Shown here one piece after another: positions 8,150 through 21,355 of a DNA stretch of 64,000 nt. The stretch is from Bimuria novae-zelandiae CBS 107.79 (lineage: Eukaryota; Ascomycota; Dothideomycetes; Pleosporales; Didymosphaeriaceae). The translations under genes were made by a program, and so were the position numbers. A model generated the notes under the pieces. The model had not been told where the DNA came from. It was given only the letters and a program-made list of their open reading frames with translations, and did no database searches. Within the stretch, counting starts at the first letter, position 1; each line of letters starts with the position of its first letter. The DNA is taken from contig ML976804.1 of the NCBI GenBank assembly GCA_010015655.1, forward strand, positions 1 to 64,000. Direction: 5' to 3'.

Positions 8150-11100
8150 GATTTTAACGATAAAGGGTTTACGCACTACTAATTCTTATATTAAAGGTAT
8201 AAGTAAGATCTTCTAGTATTTAAGCGTTAGTAGAGAGCGCTTGCTTTCTTTAACTCTAAAATAGCGCGCACTATATATTAACGCAATCTGTACTTACTAT
8301 AGGGTAAGAATATTACTTATAAATATCTAATTACCCTTAAGGCCTACTTATTGCTTACGACAACCGTAATTAAGCGCGAACTAAAAGAGAAGTATCGCTA
8401 GTTATACATGCTATTAAGAAATAAGAGTATAGAGATTTAGCTAAGGGACTAGCTTAACGTGATAAGGCAGGCGTATATAGTTTCGCTATTAAACGTCGCG
8501 GATAACTAATTAGTAGAGGATTTTCTAGTAGCTATTAAAGTAGTAAATCTAGAGTATAGAGCGCCTACGCTAATAAGTTATCTTAAGTAATAGCGCACTA
8601 GCTAGATAACTGCTCTATTATTAGAAGACAAGATCGCGACGTATAAGGACTACTTATAGATAACTTAACCTAGAGCCCTTTAACTTGTAGTAATAGCAAG
8701 AGAGCTTTAAGTAGCAAAGACTATCTAAGAGTTAGATAAGGATAGCTTTAATAATAAGGGCAAGAGCTGCTTATGTAAATTTTGCCACTAGTAAGAGAAC
8801 TACTATTACTTTAACCTACATGCTAAAGGCAGGCGCGTAGACTTTAAGGATAAGAAGTCTATACGAGAGCGTATTAAGAAGGCTTATAAGGACAACGCTA
8901 GCTTAAAAGAGAAGGTAGAGGAGTACCTAGGCAAATAGCGTAAGCGTAATAATATAGACATTAAGGAGATAATTATAGCGAACAACGGTAAAGCTCCTAC
9001 TACTCTAGCTACTTATACGGCTAATTTTACAGTAGAGGCTATCCTTATAGACAATAACTCTCTACTATTTAGAGATCTTGAAGTCGCAGCTATCGCAGAG
9101 GGTAACGGTTTATAGGACTACTAGATTCTAGACCTAGGTAGTAATACTTATATTATTAACTTAGAGGACTAAGTAGGCTAGGAAAGGCAACGTAAGGAGC
9201 ACAACGGCGGGACTATTACTACTAAAGTAAGTTATATTCTAGTAGAAGCCTAGGGTAAAGTCAGCCTCTCTATCTATACGCTGTCTAGTATTAAGAGTTT
9301 AGCACTTACTTACGTTGCTTTTATACCAGGCTTCTTAATAAGCGTTATGGGCCTGGGCCGCTGTCGTGATGTAGGTATTTACTTTAACTCTGGCAGAGAC
9401 GTTTTGTATAGGAGCTTAGGGGTGATTACTTATTTAGAGTACTAGCGGGGCCACTAGTTGCTTAACGTTAAGATAAGTAAGCGACTAAAGAAGCTAACAT
9501 TATTTACCTTTATAATAAGGATAGCGCTATTAAGGATACTAAAACCTGCCTAGAAACTTAGCGCGAAGCTTGCTTATGCTATATAAGGTTATCTATTAAG
9601 AAAGGCAATCTAACACTTATAAGATAATATAGTTAGCGTTAAAGTAACGGACGTTGAGTAATAGAACCTTAATTGCCAGGTTTGCCACGAGGCGAAGCTC
9701 ACGCAGCAGGTATCTAGGCGTACGCTAGTAGACATAGCGGAGCGCCCGTTTTATTGTATTGCTGTCAACGTTTTACAAATCCGCGAGCACGGAAAGCTCT
9801 GCTATAATCGCGACAGGTACGCTGCTTATGCGGTGGACGAGTACTTTAAAAAGAATAAGGTAGAAATAACTAGGACAAGAAACGCTAGAGAGTTACGTCC
9901 CTGGCTACTTAGCGTAATTTAGCAGATCTAAAGGCAGTTTAATTGCGACGTAATTGTTATAAAAGCTAACGACGAGAAAGGATTCAGGTTTAAGAGTCTT
10001 TATAATAAATTAGGAATACGCTTAGAGCTGCGGGTATTAGATATACTAGAGTAGAATAGCGGCGCTAAAATAGCTAGAAAGACGCTTAGCACGAGGGCGA
10101 GAGCGCTAACGTTGTAGGCTAACTTACCTAAGAAGCTAGCGAACGAGATGTATAAGACAATAGGGTACTTACTTGACTATACGCTAACAAGGTCGTTAGG
10201 CTGGAAAACTCTATATAAGATTATCTAGAGACACAAGCCTATCGTCTCCTACATGCGGCCTATTAGTTATTAAGTATACGTATTAAATAAACACCTGCTA
10301 AAGGCTGCAAAGACGTAGTCCAGGGCTCTTATTAGCTATCTTGTAGGGTATAATTTAACTAATATCTTTAGGATTTAGCTACTAATAAAGGACCAAGTTG
10401 TTCGCGTAAGAGACGTTATTTTTGACCTAAGTTGTTTTTATAAAGGCAGTAAAGATGGGTATAACGCGCAAGCTATTGCGAGATCTATCGAGCTATTAGA
10501 TATACTAGAGATGCCAAATAAAGATAATATTAAAGTGGAGGACTTACTAATAACCTGGCAAGCGCGAGCGCGTACATTACTCTAGTAATTAACTACGTCT
10601 GATAAGGGAGTTCTCTCCTAAGTCGAGCATAGAGTGAATAAGAAGGCTTCCGCAATTGCTAAGCAAGTTAAAGAGATGTAGCGTATAGTAAACGCTCTAT
10701 TTTGTGACATATCATGCCTAGTAGCTAGAAATCTGGATAATTGAGGCGACAACGTTATTTTAGACGAATAAATTTAAACGCTAGAAAACGAATTAGAGTA
10801 AGATAAGACTTAATTATAGTAGTAGCTCGGGGGTGAGGAGGATTTAGTGTTAAGGGAAAGAGTCTTAGCATAAGAAGATAAAGACACTTAATTTTTTAAC
10901 GCGTACTTAACACCGCCTTTACCTACCTAGTAACTAGTTGTAAACTATTCTGCGACTAAAATACTAGACTATATGCTTTACAGGCATACAAACAATGCTC
11001 CTTAGCGTTAAAACCTTAATTTTTTAGAGGAAAATCTTATTTTAGGCAGGCGTAAGCGTAGGCTAACAAACCGCAATAATCCTTAGTTACATGTGGCGAT

Positions 11101-12956
11101 TTTTAGCGCTAGGCGCGTTAACGAATATCTCTATACTTTTATAACTTTAATAAACGTTAAGCAAGGCTAAAATGGCAGATCTAGCTTTCTTAACGACTAG
11201 CGACTTTACAGGAGCTAATTACTGCCTAAACTAAAGTCTATACACTAGCTAAAGTATCACTAATTTGGCAAGTAATTTATAGAGGCCGTTTAATAAGAGT
11301 ATCGCTAGGTGTGGGATAAGGGCTGTTTCTGCAAGACAAAGATAACTAGAAAGATAGCGGCTAAGCAAGGTATTAAGGTACTCCTACTTATGTAGGTATT
11401 TAATTACAAGTTTAACGAGGACGGCTATCTTTACAAGTTTAAGGCGCGGCTTATTATACGAAGAGACCTTAAGGAGTAGTATAGAGACACTTATGCAGCG
11501 ACGCTGGCAGCACGAAGTTTTTAGGCCCTACTAGTAATTACTAATAAGTTTAACCTAGAGCTTTAGCAGTATAACGCGCCCAACGCTTTCTTAAACGCCC
11601 TACTTAATCGCAAGCTCTTAGTGGAGACCCTAGACGTCTTTAGCGACGATGGCGAGTTCCTAGAGGTCTTGCGCGCTCTATATGGTTTAAAGGAGTTAGC
11701 ACTACTCTAGCACAAAGATTTCTGTTGCATAGTCAAGAAATTGGGCCTTAAGCGTGTCCTAGGGTTCCCATGCTTATATATAAATAATTACCTTATATTG
11801 TTTATCTTTGTTAATAATATTATAATTGCCTACTATCGTAGTAACTAACGCTTATTCGACAGCATTGCTAGCAAGCTTGTTAAACACTATAACTTAAAGA
11901 TAATAGGAGAACTTACATGGTTCCTAGGCGTATAAGTACTTCGAGACAGGAAGCAGCGCAAGATTTGGTTATTATAGGATAAGTATATTAATAAGGTCGC
12001 TTATTAATTTAATGTGAAGCTAGAGGGCAAGACGCTAAAGGCTCTATTACTATAATACGCAAATAACTTATAGGCTTTTATAAAGAAGCCTAATGCCAAA
12101 CGACGGACGTATTACTAGTAATTAGTTAGTAGCTTAGTATATATTACTTACTAGACGCGTCTAGATATTGCGCGCTTGCATATTATTTTAGCATATTATT
12201 TTACTAATCCTAGGCAGTTGCATGTACAGTACGCACTTAAGGTGTGGGTCTATCTCTTAGTAATAAAGTACTACGCTCTCTAGGGTAGTAGTGACGACGG
12301 CGACGGCGCTACCGAAATCCTCGCTAGAGGTAACCTTGATCCCGTCTTTTATAGAGTATTAGACGCGTCGTATGCGGACGTTATAGAGACGCGCTAAAGT
12401 AGCTATGGCTATTTCTTCTTACTATATAATTTGCTAGTTAATTAGAGATCTACGGTGCAAAGGACCGTTAGTAAGTTAATAATAAAGACGGAGCTACTTG
12501 CTCTATTAACTACTAGATTATAACTTTAGGAGTAGTTGCGCTTTTTTAAGGGGATTAGTTTTAAGCTAAATAAGACGCTAGTTATTATATGTAACAACTA
12601 GCAGACAATAGGCATTATTAATAAGCAGGAAGACCGCCTAAAAACGAGCATTAAACACGTGGATATACACTAGATATAGATCTATTAAGAAGTAGAGGCA
12701 GGACGACTTTATGTAAGATAGGTGCTAATAACTAAGATGCTAGTAAACGGGCTCACGAAGTTACTCTTAAAGCAGAAATATGCGGAGTTTGTAAGGTAGC
12801 TCTATCTCGTGGATCTCCGTAGACGATTTGTCGGGAAAAACGTTAAGTAAAAAGCTTAACACCATAAAATCTAGCGATAGCCACTTTTACGGGTACGTCT
12901 ACGGCTTTATATACGGGGCGATTGCCCCTCCAGCATGTGGGAGGTGCAAGGGGGTG

Positions 12957-13156
12957 TGTAAGGTTTAATATTTGCCACTAAGCTAATGGCTTATTTTCCT
13001 TTTATTTGTTTTTAATGTTTGCCACCGAGCTAATGGCTTATTTTCCTTTTGTTTACTGTTTGCCAGTTATCTAGGATGTTTGCGCCTGGGTATATAGGAG
13101 ATAGCTTACCTCTAGTGGCAGAGGGGGATATACATTTTTTTAGTTATTGGTTTACA
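12957..13156 (+). repeat. 3' LTR of copia-A
   Basis: 200 bp, the same length as the 5' LTR. Every difference I found is G-to-A at TpG or C-to-T at CpA in this copy. Confidence 0.9.
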
Positions 13157-13665
13157 AATACTACGCTAATAGAAGTCTTGCCTTAGCTAGAAATAACACG
13201 ATGGCCAAAATATCTTTAAGGTTACTCTTTTAATAATATTACTTTATTAGTAACTCTTGCTAATCCCGTATTAGAGCCGCTCCTTACTAAATTCTTAGAT
13301 AGCCTAGACTATATTATAGAAGAAGCGCATCGCTCTATCTAAGATAATAAGATTAACGTCTTTAACTAGGCGCGCATTAATAGCTTTATTTAGTAGTAAT
13401 AAGCCTTTAACTAACTACTACTAACTAAACTTCGCGACTTGACGTATTAGAACTATAAGTAGGTGTTTAAGAGGTTAATCTACTTCGCCTATTAGACTAT
13501 TTAGCTAGAGAACCGTGTCGCGCTTACCTACCGTCTAACGACCTCCTAGCTTAGGCACCTTGACTAGATAATAGGTGTTAGTAAGGAGCTTATTAGGCTA
13601 AAGCAGGGCTAAACAGGCGAGAAGGGCGTTAAACTAAACCCTAAAACTATTTAAAGGCTACTAGA

Positions 13666-14051
13666 TGTAACAGGAACAATCGCTCGTCGACACGAGAACC
13701 CTTGGCCAGTCAAGACAGGATTCGAGATCATCCGAAAACCGACACTCATCCGTATCGGACCAATTTCGGATCTATCAGACCGATGGGGAACTACGGATCC
13801 GATTCGGACCTATTTCGGATCCATCAGACCGACGGTCAACCTATGGCAGATATGTGCTAGCTAGCCATCTGGGAAGAGGTGTATTTAGAGGAGCTTGGGG
13901 CCTTTGTAGTTCAGTACCTTTTCCGTATCCTTTCGTACCAGGCCTATAGGCACTTAATTCATTCGAGGCTACATTCTTATACACGCACTCCCACATGCCT
14001 CTGCTAGGAGATACGCCAACATTGATCCTTTGAGTGACCTGCGCCGATACA
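13666..14051 (+). repeat. 386-bp solo LTR, copy 1
   Basis: Starts TGTAACAGG and ends GCGCCGATACA, flanked by the perfect duplication CTAGA (13661-13665 and 14052-14056). A second 386-bp copy lies at 39167-39552 and differs at only about four positions. GC-rich and free of RIP, so younger than the helicase relic it interrupts. Confidence 0.9.
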
Positions 14052-17000
14052 CTAGAAGCCTAACTTAATTAAGCTTGCCTTTATTTCTGCATTACCTTGC
14101 TTAATTACACGTTAAAGGAGGACCTTTTTAAAAGCACGATAGTTAGGTTCCTTGCCGCGCTGGCCGTAGACCCTAAAAAGAAAATACTCTAAGACGCTTC
14201 CTGCTTCACGTTTAACCTATTCGCGTTTATTAAGATATCGCAGATGCTTGTTATCTAGATATTAGTACTAATAGCGAAGGAAGGACGGGTCAAACATTTA
14301 GCAAACGTACTTAATAAGATACAGGATTAGTTTATAATTTATAAAAGTTAGTCCCTATTTAACTAAGTACTTTAATTGCGGGCGTACGGTAAAAAGATTA
14401 AAAATAGTTCTACAAGTCTAGGGCATATTTATTAGTCTAATAACTATAAGCGACTTACTTATAAGTAGCTAGAGTTAAACGTAGCTAATTTAAAGAAGTT
14501 TATTGCCACGCAAGTAGCGCTAGCGCAGGCTAAGCTTAAGTAGCTCTTCTTAGTACACGATAATAAGAAGCGGGAAAACGTAATCCCTACCTTTAAACTA
14601 CGCGACTTACGGGATAACCTAATAAAAAGTGCTAAAGGTTAGAGCTTCTATAAGGATCCTTATGATAGGGATGTGTTGCTAAAGGAAGGATGCTAGATAC
14701 TTAATTATATATTAGAATCTAATATACTACGCGCCGAATTCGTGGAGTTGCGTAAGAAAGACTTAAAAGTTATGTAAAAAGCACCTATAGCAAAGAGATA
14801 TATCTTAAAGGTTAATTTATTTCTTAAACAACTCCTACTTCTTCTTTATATAACTATAGGCTAGCCTACTCGAGGAACGGAGATCCTTAGCTTACGACAC
14901 TATAATATAGTAAATAGGCACCATTAAAACATTTTTATTAAAGATAGTCTAGTAAGCACAGTAACTACGTATTATAAGGGTTATAATATTATTAGGTCTA
15001 CGAAGATTATCCACCGTTATTTACCTAGAGAAGTTAGCGAACTTATTATTTACTATCTATAGTTTATCTTACTATTTTGGAGAAAGCTAGATGCACTCGT
15101 GTAGGTAGATAAGACACTACCACTACCTTTCCTATAGTTAAAAAGCAATATAACCACCTGGGATAGTGCCCGGTTAACACACGTGTTAAAAGAAGAGACG
15201 CGGATACACTTATAAATAAATTTAAATATTACCTACTACTAGCACGTAGCCATTACTATATCCCGTATATATTTAAAGTGTAGCGGATTTAAGCGGGACT
15301 ATAGGATTAAAGAGAAGAAAGTAAATAATTAGGTAAGCTATACAACGTGGATTGCAGGCACTATATATGCTCGGGGGTTAAAAGAGGCTCCTAGGGAAAT
15401 AGAAGCTAGGAGAGCTAAGTATTAAAATATAAGTTAAGAGTGGCATAGCTTTCTTAGATTTCGCGCGTATATATCCTAATATAAGCAGCTAGCGTTGTTT
15501 AAATCGTCTAACAAGGAAGAAAAGGGGTTATATTATAGAAAGAAGCCACGATATAGCTAGGTTAAGTAAATAATATTTTGCCATCTCTCTACCCCAGGAA
15601 AAGGTATACATGTTACGTATATAATACTAGATAGTTAGTAATAATACTAGTGCTACTAGCTACTACCCTTCTCTTGCGTAGAAGAGCCCTACGTACTAGT
15701 TTACCTAGTAGTAGCGCGAGGCGTAGGAGGCGTTAGTAAAGGTAGTAGGAGGAGTAGTAGAGGAGGAAGAGGAGAAAGAGATAGAAGAAATAAGAGATAG
15801 AGATATAGATAAGGCGATAATAGATAACGTAGATAGTGCAGTGGGGGAGATAGAGGCTAAGTAAGAGGTAAAAGAGGGTAAAATTATAGGCAAGCGTAAA
15901 GCGTTATTAAGTATTAAAAAATTATATTTAGTATTTTGCGTCGCATTATTAAGCTAGTCTATTACCTATAAAGAGTACGACAGCCCGTTGGTGTGTGTAT
16001 TAGCTATGTTAGGGGTAAAAAAGGATAGGTAGAAGGGCCCCAAGTAGTACCTGCCTATTTTATTAATTATTATTAAGATTACCTAGTTCATGGTAGTGTA
16101 GCAGGCGTTAGAATTATTAGATCCATTTATAAAAGATAACATAGACAGTAATAGCGCGTATAAGAGCGATAGGGATAGCACCTAGTAATAGGACCAATTA
16201 AAAGGGTGTTTATAGCACGTTTAGTAAATAATAGACAAGTTTATAGTGCGCGATAGCCACAGCCCCATGTAGTAGATATTAGATTTACGGACGTATAGGT
16301 TAAAAATCCATTATAATATAACGTTACGCGGCCACGTGGAGTGAGTAGGGCAGGACGAGTTATTATATAAGGAGCTATAGTTTATTATGGCCTAGTTCTA
16401 TAGCATAGTGCACGGGTTAAGGGAGGAGAGTTAATAGTTATTAATAGAGGATTTATTATTTAGTAATAGCCTGTCTACTAAGCCTATTCTTAATATCCCG
16501 TAGGAGAGTTTGCGCGATAATTTAACTAATAAGTAATTAAGGTAGAATTTTTTAAAAGACTAGCGCACCCGCATGCCCGTGAACGAGAAGTAATAGTTAT
16601 ATAAGAGGGTTAGTTAGAACGCCCGAATTAGGGACTAGTTTATAAAGCTAGGCACTCGTTCGGGCGTTAACTAATAAGAGGTTAAGTAGTATATAGACTA
16701 AGTAGTTATATTTAAGGAGAAGTTAATCGCGTTAATACATATTATAGACGGATAGCTAGCCAAGGGGCCCGAGATTATAAGCATCTAGCACAGTAACACG
16801 GTCAAAGGGGCCCACTATAATATATTTATTAAGAATAGTAAGGTAGTGTTCGTAATAAGATACTATAAAGGGTATGCCATTAGCGGCAATATTAAAATTA
16901 TTTACTAGTATTTACCGCGCGAGGTGGGCGAGTTAGTAGTGTATCATATATAGCTAGTATTACCGTTTTAGCAGCGGATAGAGGCGATAGTATAGAAAAA

Positions 17001-18748
17001 GGAGGCGATTTCGTTATATATATAACTAGCCAACCCTAACGGGCGTAAGTGGACGATAGACTAATTACAAGAGGTATTAAAACGCGAGACTAGCGTTAAA
17101 TTAGGCTAGCTATTAATAATTACCGCGTACCGTAAGATTGCTATTAGTATTAGTTAATGGTTTTTACGCAGGGCTACGGCATTTTAGCCAAAAAAAGGAA
17201 AGGAAAGCAAGATATAGAACAAAGAAAATATAGTAAGATTAGTAGTAAATTTATAGGCCAGGCATATAGCGCACGTGGCAGGTATAGTATACGCACAAGG
17301 CATTATAGAGCAGGCTAGGGCCGTAGTAAATAAATAGTAGTAGTTTTAGATATTAAGCACAGACTAGTATTAGTTTTTAAGGTTTCTACCTAATAATAGC
17401 GAGGAGGATAGGTGCAGGAAGCAAAAGAGGGCGCCGTTTAAAAGTAAGATAAATAAGGCTAGGATTAATTAATAGGAAAGGTTAAGGAAGATAGACACGG
17501 TTAAGTAGTTATAAAGGATAGTAGGTAAGACAGTAACGTTTTAAAGCGTATAGCGAGAGGCGATAGATGCCATTATGGGTAAAGAGAGCCCCGTAGTAGT
17601 GGTAATACTAATAGGGGCGAGTAAGAGCATGTTATTTATATTGCTAGCGTAGGCCAAGTAGGGCGGCACGACTATCGTCGTTGTCCTGTTAATTATATTA
17701 TAAGGTAATATAATGCGGCGGTGTAAGAAGCTAGGGATATTATATATAGCGTAGGAGAGCTAGCGCCCGCCTAACGTAGCTATAGTAGTATTAGTAACCC
17801 CTAAGTTAGTAGTTACGCAGGGGTTTACCACCTTCGTAAACTATTTAAGAGTAACACGATAATTAGACTAGATTATAATTAATAAGTGCTACGTAGTGTT
17901 AAACTAGCGGTATACGTTCTGCAAGCAGATATAGTAGTTAGGCAAGTTAGTAACTACTAAAACGTAGATAGTGTTATTAATAGCTACGTTACTACTAAGT
18001 AAAAAGGACGAGTTATTCCAGCGAATGCATTTTAATCCTAACTAGGTTAAGGTATTCTAGGTAGAGACGGCGCGGACGAATGTGGCATACTAGGTAATTA
18101 AGGTAGGAAGGGTAGTAAAGAAGTAGGAGGTAAAGGGGATAGTATTAGGCGTAGTATAGCAAAAGTTGCGTAAGTATAGGCAAGATAAGATAATAATATA
18201 TAGTAATTTAGTGCGTAAGGTTAAGGCGTTAGCGTAGTAGTTAGGGTGCCATGCGTATTACTATAATACCGTTAGTAAGGTAAGCATGTTAGAGGATTTT
18301 ACGTTTAGTAAAGGGTAAGTAATTATTACTATAAGCGTGTTAGGTATAGGCGTTAATATTCCTAATATCTAGTGTACTATCTACATTAATTAGCTATTTT
18401 CTATGTTAAATTACGCGTAAGAGAGCGGCTAGGCAGGACAAGATAGGGCATAGAGTAAGGCGGTTATAATTATATAAGAAGGGGCCTAGCAAGTGGCTAA
18501 AGATAAGTAGGAGAAGAAGAAGCATGCGTTAGTGTAAGCGTTAGTAAAAAAAGGCAAGGCAGCAACGTATAGGCGAATAGTGTTAGGTAGGTATTTAGAT
18601 TATAGAGAAGTAGAGCGGGTAGGGTGTAAAGAGGGGAAAGAGAAATATAATATTTACAAAAGAGGCAAGGAGACGAAAGAGGAGGAGAGCAAAAGGGGTA
18701 GCGGCAGGGATAGTAGCAATAGAGAAGAGATAGACGTGGTTAAAGTAG

Positions 18749-18885
18749 AGAGGGAGAGAGAGAGGGAAAGGGAGAGGGAGAGAGAGAGAGAGAGGGAGAG
18801 GAAGAGAGAGAGGAAGAGGAAGAGGAAGAGAGAGAGAAAGAGAAAGAGAGAGAGGGAGAGAAAGAGAGAGGTAGAAAGAGAAGTA
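18749..18885 (+). repeat. GA-rich microsatellite
   Basis: Interrupted (GAGAGG)n and (GAAGAG)n run. It yields opposing long open frames (R/E/K-rich on plus, L/S/P-rich on minus) that are composition artefacts. It lies inside the helicase relic. Confidence 0.85.
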
Positions 18886-19560
18886 GTATAGCGTGCGTTC
18901 TAGTAATAGGAGTAGACACGATAGGGTCCGCGATAGAGGTTTATGCAGGACTAGCAAGAGGCGTACGCTAGTATAGAATAGTTACGTAGTTAGTTAGCGT
19001 AGTAGGTAAATTAGTGCAGAATATATAAAGGTACGGGCAATAAATAGAGCGCACATAATATTTAGTAATATTAGTGGGTAGAGAGCTAGGCAGCGAAGGA
19101 GATAATTAAGAAGATAAAGTAGTAGATCTAGTTTAAGCCGTATTTAGGTTGTTTTTAGTGCGGGGTGCCGCAGGAGATATGCCATTAATAAGAGGAGAAC
19201 GGACGGGGGCGTTATTAGCGAGTAGTAGGCGGCAAATACTAGTATTATAGCGTTTTAGTAGCTAGATTAATAGGGATCGTGCATGGGAGCGAGGATTCCG
19301 TTAGGAGCCATTAGGTTAATTAATTAGTACGCGAAGGTGTTGATAGATCGTCTATAAATAGGTTAGTTTAATATTTAGGGACAAAGTAGGCGTTTAATCC
19401 GATAGAAAGTAACTATTTAGTGGCCGAGTTTTGTTAGATTACCCGATTATTAGAAGAGTAGGCGTATAGGAGGAAGAATAGATAAGGTTTATTAGTTTTA
19501 TATATATATTCCGACTAAGTATTTTTAGTTTCGTATAAAGTAGACAGAATAAAAAGAGTA

Positions 19561-21355
19561 AAAAAGTATTATAATAATAATAAGTTATAAATAAATAACA
19601 GTAAAATAAATAGTAAAAGAAAAAGAAAAAAGTAGGGAGGTAAAGTAAATAATATTATATAGAATAGAAAATAGAAAAGAAAAGAAAAGAGATATAAGAA
19701 AAAAAAATATATAGTATTAATAATTAATTTATAAATAAAGTAAATAGTAAAATAGTAATATAGTAAAAATAATAGGTTATTAATAAAATAAATAGGTTTA
19801 TAGTTGAAAATAATAAGAAGGATATATAATTTAAATAATAGTATAATAATAAAGGTAAAGTATTATAAAAAGAAAATTTAAATAAAGAAAAAATTTAATA
19901 AAGTTTATATAAAAAGGTAAGAAAAAAAAGGAGAGCAAGGAGGATAAAATAATTTTAAAATATAAACGTAGAAAGATGTAAGGAATAATAATAAAAAATT
20001 ATATAAAAAAAATAATATAAAAAATAAAAGTTTAGAAAGAAAGGGTAATATAAAAGACAATAATAATAAGTACGTAAAATAAATATATAAATAAAAGGGG
20101 AAATATATATAAGGAAAATAAAGGTATAGTATAAAAATAGTAATAAAAATAAAATAGGTATATATATTTATATAAATTAAATGTTTATTTAAAAAAAAGA
20201 ATAACATAATTAATTAATAGTTAAGATTATAAGAAATTATAAGGTTAGAAATATATATAATTAAAGAATTAGGTATTATTAGAATTTAAAGCGTTTAAGT
20301 TATAAGAATTATAAATTAGAATTAAAAGAATTAAAAGGGTTAGAGTAAAAAGAATTTAAAGGGTTAGGGTTATAAGAATGTAAAGAGTTAGGGTTAAAAG
20401 AATTTAACAAGTTAGAATTAAAAGAATTTAAATGATTAGGTTTAAAAGAATATAAAGAGTTATAGTTAAAAAAATAAAAGAGGAAGGATTATAAAATATT
20501 TAAATATATTACGTATTAAAGTATAATAAAAATAAAAATAAAAATAAATAGTAGTAAAAAAGAGTGTTAAAAATAGTAAAGTTATATATTATAGGTATAT
20601 ATATAAAACAAGAAGTTATAAAAGAGTAATAAAATATAGTTAATAATATAAGAAAGGTGAAAGGGAAAGAAGTTTTTTATATTTAAATACAAGGTAATAA
20701 AAAAAGATTTTATAAAAAAAAATGAATTAATTTATAATAATAATAATATTAAAAATAAAAGTAAATGAAACAAAATAATAAAGGGGAAGAGAAAGAGTAC
20801 GTAAGTAAAAATATAATAAATATAATTATAAAATAAAAAATAAGAAAATATAGGATTAAAAAATAAATTAAGTATTAATTAAATAAAAAAAGAGGTAGGA
20901 TTAATATAAGAAAATAGTAATACGTTACAAAATATAAAACAAAGTTAAATAGAAAATAAATAACTAGTAATTTATTTATAAATGTAGAGTAATAGCTAAA
21001 AATAGATAAAAAATTATAAATAAAGAGCGTAAAATAAAATAAGGGTTAAGAAAAAATATATTTTAGTATAATTATAATAAGAAAATAATAAATAGTACAT
21101 AAGAAAAAGTAAATAAATAATAGTAATATTAAAAAAAAGAATATATTAATAAAGTAGTAAAAAGAAAATAAACCAAAATAGAAAATTATATCAAAAAATA
21201 TAGAATATAATAGCGATATTATAATAAGAAGAGAAAAAGAAATTTATAGTTTTATAAAAAAGGTTATTAAAAAAGAAAAGAAAAAGTTATATAGTATAGT
21301 ATATATTAGAAAAATTAGTAGTTTATTATAAAAATATTTTTAAAATAGTAAACAA
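19561..21355. other. Extremely AT-rich block with degenerate TTAGGG-like tandem repeats
   Basis: About 1.8 kb composed almost only of A/T with scattered G, no believable gene. Between about 20276 and 20470 a roughly 24-bp unit (AGAATTTAAAGRGTTAGRG type) recurs about eight times, including GGGTTAGGGTTA near 20358. It ends abruptly at about 21356, where GC-rich DNA begins. Confidence 0.6.

Larger units (their letters stand above)
7580..13156 (+). mobile_element. Full-length Ty1/copia retrotransposon (copia-A), RIP-mutated
   Basis: Two 200-bp LTRs (7580-7779 and 12957-13156, TG...CA) are flanked by the 5-bp duplication AATAC (7575-7579 and 13157-13161). Internal order on the plus strand is gag, protease remnant (WILDLGSN near 9120), integrase-like region (near 9700-10000), reverse transcriptase (LRALYGLK near 11670, FVNNIIIAY near 11810 in place of FVDDI) and RNase H near 12400. 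This order defines Ty1/copia. The body has innumerable TAG/TAA codons from CpA-to-TpA change, while the first 570 bp including the gag start are nearly unmutated. It sits inside the helicase relic. Confidence 0.9.
6950..19560 (+). pseudogene. RIP-destroyed RecQ-type telomere-linked helicase relic, split by a copia element and a solo LTR
   Basis: Plus-strand fragments of one large protein survive between hundreds of TAG/TAA codons. Order: an N-terminal part up to 7574; after the copia element, 13162-13660; after the solo LTR, 14057-15500, with segments such as RGTEILSLRHYN and STKIIHRYLP; then a helicase core. The Walker A region near 17617 reads GASKS (family GAGKS); a DECH-box remnant reads INKCYVVLN near 17880; helicase C-terminal motifs follow near 18180-18420. 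The tail near 19140 (PYLGCFQCGVPQEICH) is typical of fungal subtelomeric RecQ helicases. A GA-rich stretch at 18749-18880 encodes only R/E/K. Reading frames meet across both insertions, so the gene predates them. The exact ends are uncertain. Confidence 0.62.

Noticed and set aside
18580..18957. Overlapping R/E-rich (+) and L/S/P-rich (-) ORFs
   Set aside because: Composition artefact of a GA microsatellite within the helicase relic.
19905..20207. Hydrophobic 100-codon minus ORF (F/Y/L-rich)
   Set aside because: Expected from the extreme A/T composition; no codon structure of a gene.
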